A stretch of 18,088 bases of DNA from Betaproteobacteria bacterium SG8_40. Lineage in GTDB: Bacteria; Pseudomonadota; Gammaproteobacteria; Burkholderiales; Eutrophovitaceae. The notes below the pieces were generated by a model that saw only the letters and a list, made by a program, of their open reading frames with translations, did not search any database and was not told the origin of the DNA. Shown piece after piece: positions 16,118 to 18,088 of the stretch; within the stretch, counting starts at the first letter, position 1, and every line of letters begins with the position of its first letter. The stretch covers positions 1 to 18,088 of the forward strand of contig LJTS01000008.1 of assembly GCA_001304425.1 (NCBI GenBank), read 5' to 3'. Position numbers and translations under genes: made by a program.

Positions 16118-17164
16118 GTGACGGCGCGGACGTTCACCTACGAGCCCAAACTGGTCGACAAGATTGTTGTTCGGGACTTTGCGTTCGAGTTTCCCGGGGA
16201 TCTGGACCCGGTTTGGCGCCCGGACAATCCCGTTGTTACCCATCTGTTCAACGGACTGTCGCTGGTCAAGCCCTACCTGGAGCCCTATCTCGCCAAGTCG
16301 ACCCAGGCCGCGATACCGTATATCGATGTGCCGGAGCTGGTGCAGGACATGCACGCATTCAGCGCCCAGGAGTCGCGCCATTTCGAATGCCATCGGCGGC
16401 TCAACGAAATATTGAAATCCAATGGCTACCCCGAGCTCGCCGGGGTTGAAGAGAAGATGGCGCGGTCTTTCGCGCGCTTGCGCAAGCGCAGTCTGCGCAC
16501 CCAGCTTGCGTATAACGCCGGCTTCGAGTGCATGACCAATGGATTCACGAACTGGATGATCAACAAGAGGACCACGCTGTTCGCTGGCGGGTCCCCGCAC
16601 GTCGTGTCCTTTTTCCTGATGCACGCTGTTGAGGAAACCGAACACAAGACAGTTGCGTACGACTTGTATATGGCCTACTCGGGCAAGTACTGGCCGCGGG
16701 CGTTCGGCGTTCTCCACGGAACGTTTCACGTGCTCGGCTACAGCCTCCTCGGCATGTTTACCGCGCTGAAGAAAGACCGGCAGCTCGGGAAGCCGCGCGG
16801 TATTTTCAGCGTCGCGCGGGAAGTGGGATCAATGGTTTACAACGTTGCTCCCTATCTGCTCCGTGCGCTCTTGCCCTGGCACAATCCGCGGCGCGACCAG
16901 GACCCGCAGTGGATGAAGGACTGGATACGTGGTTACGCCAGGCTACCCAAGGGCGCCATGTTGCCGCTTGTAGACACCAGTGATCCAACGATGCCCGTTC
17001 CGTTTGCGGACACGACGGACGACCGTCAAGGCGTCCGGTCTGTTGGCGAGCGGCGCAGGGGCGAACGCAGGCACCGTATGGTGAGTGATGTTGCCAGCGT
17101 GCTGGGTTTTCCTGATCGCCGGGTCGGCGACCGTCGCAGCGCGCAACAACTGGCCAGCGCTTGA
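16118..17164 (+). CDS. PF10118-like predicted metal-dependent hydrolase with ferritin-type ExxH pattern
   Basis: This 348-residue protein resembles the COG3687/PF10118 family of predicted metal-dependent hydrolases, whose true activity is unproven. The family start is seen in VRDFAFEFPGDLDPVWRP. Metal-ligand candidates are E85 and H88 (SAQESRH), E137 (GFECMTN) and E173 and H176 (EETEH). Two ExxH pairs plus a lone glutamate look more like a ferritin-type diiron site than a hydrolase site. A hydrophobic stretch at about 197-217 may dip into the membrane. The tail after residue 310 contains ERRRGERR and GFPDRRVGDRR, echoing the preceding protein. GTG 16118 was chosen because GGAG (16108-16111) is 6 bases before it; TTG 16112 directly abuts that GGAG. 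It is probably cotranscribed with the preceding gene and closed by the terminator at 17216. Confidence 0.8.
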   Translation: MTARTFTYEPKLVDKIVVRDFAFEFPGDLDPVWRPDNPVVTHLFNGLSLVKPYLEPYLAKSTQAAIPYIDVPELVQDMHAFSAQESRHFECHRRLNEILKSNGYPELAGVEEKMARSFARLRKRSLRTQLAYNAGFECMTNGFTNWMINKRTTLFAGGSPHVVSFFLMHAVEETEHKTVAYDLYMAYSGKYWPRAFGVLHGTFHVLGYSLLGMFTALKKDRQLGKPRGIFSVAREVGSMVYNVAPYLLRALLPWHNPRRDQDPQWMKDWIRGYARLPKGAMLPLVDTSDPTMPVPFADTTDDRQGVRSVGERRRGERRHRMVSDVASVLGFPDRRVGDRRSAQQLASA

Positions 17165-17215
17165 CGTGCGCCAGGCGATGACCTCGACGTAGTAGCGGTC
17201 TCTGTGCAGATTGGA

Positions 17216-17244
17216 CGGGCACCTTGGGGTGCCCGTTTTCGTTT
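17216..17244 (+). terminator. intrinsic terminator after the diiron gene pair
   Basis: CGGGCACC (17216-17223) and GGTGCCCG (17228-17235) form a perfect 8-bp GC-rich stem with loop TTGG, followed by TTTTCGTTT. It lies 51 bases after the PF10118-like stop, separating that unit from the GntR gene. Confidence 0.88.
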
Positions 17245-17256
17245 GGCCCCTCCGGA

Positions 17257-17284
17257 TTGACTTCTGGCGCGCAGACTGTATTCT
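17257..17284 (+). promoter_or_regulatory. putative sigma-70 promoter of the GntR regulator
   Basis: TTGACT (17257-17262) and TATTCT (17279-17284) are separated by 16 bases and lie directly after the terminator. The start site would fall near 17291, giving a short leader to GTG 17316. Confidence 0.55.
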
Positions 17285-17294
17285 GTATACAAAA
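17281..17294. promoter_or_regulatory. candidate GntR operator over the start site
   Basis: TGTATACA (17284-17291) is a perfect palindrome, extended by TT and AA on either side with one mismatched pair (17281-17294). Several FCD-type GntR regulators are known to bind TTGTATACAA-like sites. Its position over the -10 box and start site suits autorepression by the adjacent GntR protein. Confidence 0.5.
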
Positions 17295-17315
17295 ATCACA
17301 CTGCGAAAGCGTGAC

Positions 17316-17984
17316 GTGCCCTCACTGCGCCGGATTGAATTCGCCCCTGACCTGACTGAACAGGTCTATGAACGTTTGCTCGAAGCGATTTGCGTCGGCG
17401 AATTGCTGCCGGAAACCCGGCTTACTCAGCAGGAGCTGGCAGCCTCGCTGAACGTCTCGCGGCAACCGGTGTTGCAGGCACTGCGGCTGCTACGCAAGGA
17501 TGGATTTGTTATTGATTCCGGCAGGCGGGGACTGATGGTGGCGCCGCTCGATGCGCGCCTGATCGAGCAGACATACCAGGTGCGCGCGGTGCTGGACGGG
17601 CTCGCGGCCCGCGAGGCGGCTTTACGCAAGGCACGGTTTGCGGGCGATTTGATCTCGCAAGGCAGGTCAGCCACCGGCAGTGACAGAATCGCGGCGATGA
17701 TTGAAGCGGATCTGCGGTTTCACCAGGCGTTGTACGACGCGTCCGGAAATCCCCTGATCAGCGAGGCCGCGAGCCAGCACTGGCAGCATATTCGCCGGGC
17801 GATGGGCGCCGTACTGATGCACTCCGAACGGCGCGACGCCGTCTGGGATGAGCACGCGGGCATCGTTGAGGCAATCAACGCCGGAGATGCCGTGCTGGCG
17901 GAGAAACTCGCTCGTTCGCATGGTGAGGGTGCCGGCAAGGCACTTGCCAGTGAACTGGACCGTGTGATCCGGCAAGCGTCTTAA
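17316..17984 (+). CDS. GntR-family transcriptional regulator, FCD subfamily
   Basis: This 222-residue regulator has an N-terminal winged helix (about 12-77: LTEQVYERLLEAICVGEL, then LTQQELAASLNVSRQPVLQAL) and a C-terminal FCD effector domain. Metal or ligand-binding residues typical of FCD are visible: D132 and H136 (ADLRFHQAL), H180 (DEHAGIVEAI) and H202 (ARSHGEG). FCD regulators commonly respond to organic acids. GTG 17316 was chosen because the frame upstream runs through the terminator and promoter, and family similarity begins just after it; a weak GAAAG precedes it. The next gene, a PhyH-like dioxygenase, begins 38 bases after the stop on the same strand and is the most likely target, together with the regulator itself. 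Confidence 0.9.
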   Translation: MPSLRRIEFAPDLTEQVYERLLEAICVGELLPETRLTQQELAASLNVSRQPVLQALRLLRKDGFVIDSGRRGLMVAPLDARLIEQTYQVRAVLDGLAAREAALRKARFAGDLISQGRSATGSDRIAAMIEADLRFHQALYDASGNPLISEAASQHWQHIRRAMGAVLMHSERRDAVWDEHAGIVEAINAGDAVLAEKLARSHGEGAGKALASELDRVIRQAS

Positions 17985-18022
17985 CGAAAACAGCCAGAAC
18001 GGGTAGACGGGAGATAGGGGCA

Positions 18023-18088
18023 ATGGAGTTAACGCAAGAACAGATTGATGTATTCGCCGAACAGGGATATCTGTTTTTTCCCTCTTTG
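18023..18088 (+). CDS. Phytanoyl-CoA dioxygenase (PhyH)-family protein, 5' part only
   Basis: Only the first 22 codons are in the window. The segment LTQEQIDVFAEQGYLFFPSL matches the typical N-terminus of PhyH-like Fe(II)/2-oxoglutarate-dependent oxygenases, where a helix is followed by a GYL-type strand. GGGAG at 18009-18013 precedes ATG 18023. The catalytic HxD...H residues lie outside the window, so activity cannot be judged. It is probably cotranscribed with, and controlled by, the GntR gene 38 bases upstream. Confidence 0.75.
   Translation, partial: MELTQEQIDVFAEQGYLFFPSL

Noticed and set aside
15314..16729. 471-codon open frame on the minus strand across both diiron genes
   Set aside because: It is antisense to two well-supported family proteins and spans their intergenic gap; long antisense frames are common in GC-rich genes, and its product shows no recognisable domain.

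Overview
The window is GC-rich, densely coded chromosomal DNA of a proteobacterium, most likely beta- or gammaproteobacterial. This rests on a proteobacterial-type PepN, a glutaredoxin-type ArsC, a Crp-family regulator, a GGDEF-EAL protein and several TTG/GTG starts; no rRNA or tRNA is present to fix the taxonomy. I see no insertion sequence, phage gene, CRISPR array or RNA gene.

Left block (1-6739, all +): the 3' part of a DUF1015 gene, then a three-gene set for a 2-oxoacid:acceptor oxidoreductase. The first member is a GltD-like FAD/NAD(P)H flavoprotein with extra ferredoxin clusters. It is followed by a fused gamma-alpha subunit and a thiamine-diphosphate beta subunit. The flavoprotein gene carries an apparent single-base frameshift between its first cysteine pair and the rest of the protein. 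A single-domain hemerythrin and a Crp-type regulator follow on the same strand, suggesting an oxygen- or redox-linked neighbourhood around an enzyme family that is usually oxygen-sensitive.

Middle block (6863-11703, all -): an ArsC/YfgD-like thioredoxin-fold protein, aminopeptidase N, a small membrane-anchored protein of unknown function, and a six-helix membrane protein resembling the Frag1/DRAM family. A perfect 9-bp inverted repeat lies between the convergent left and middle blocks.

Right block (12006-18088, all +): a membrane-anchored PAS-PAS-GGDEF-EAL protein with an intact GGDEF, an I-site and the usual EAL residues. After a 356-bp leader region with two dyads comes a two-gene unit. 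It encodes a TenA/CADD-like (heme-oxygenase-fold) putative diiron protein and a PF10118-like protein with a ferritin-type double ExxH pattern. The two proteins look unrelated in fold, yet both end in an arginine-rich tail containing GFP[DE]RRxx[DE]RR. A clear intrinsic terminator closes the unit. A GntR/FCD regulator with a probable self-operator and the first codons of a phytanoyl-CoA-dioxygenase-like gene follow.

The most interesting item is the diiron gene pair with shared C-terminal tails and a dyad-rich leader. The frameshifted oxidoreductase flavoprotein comes second.
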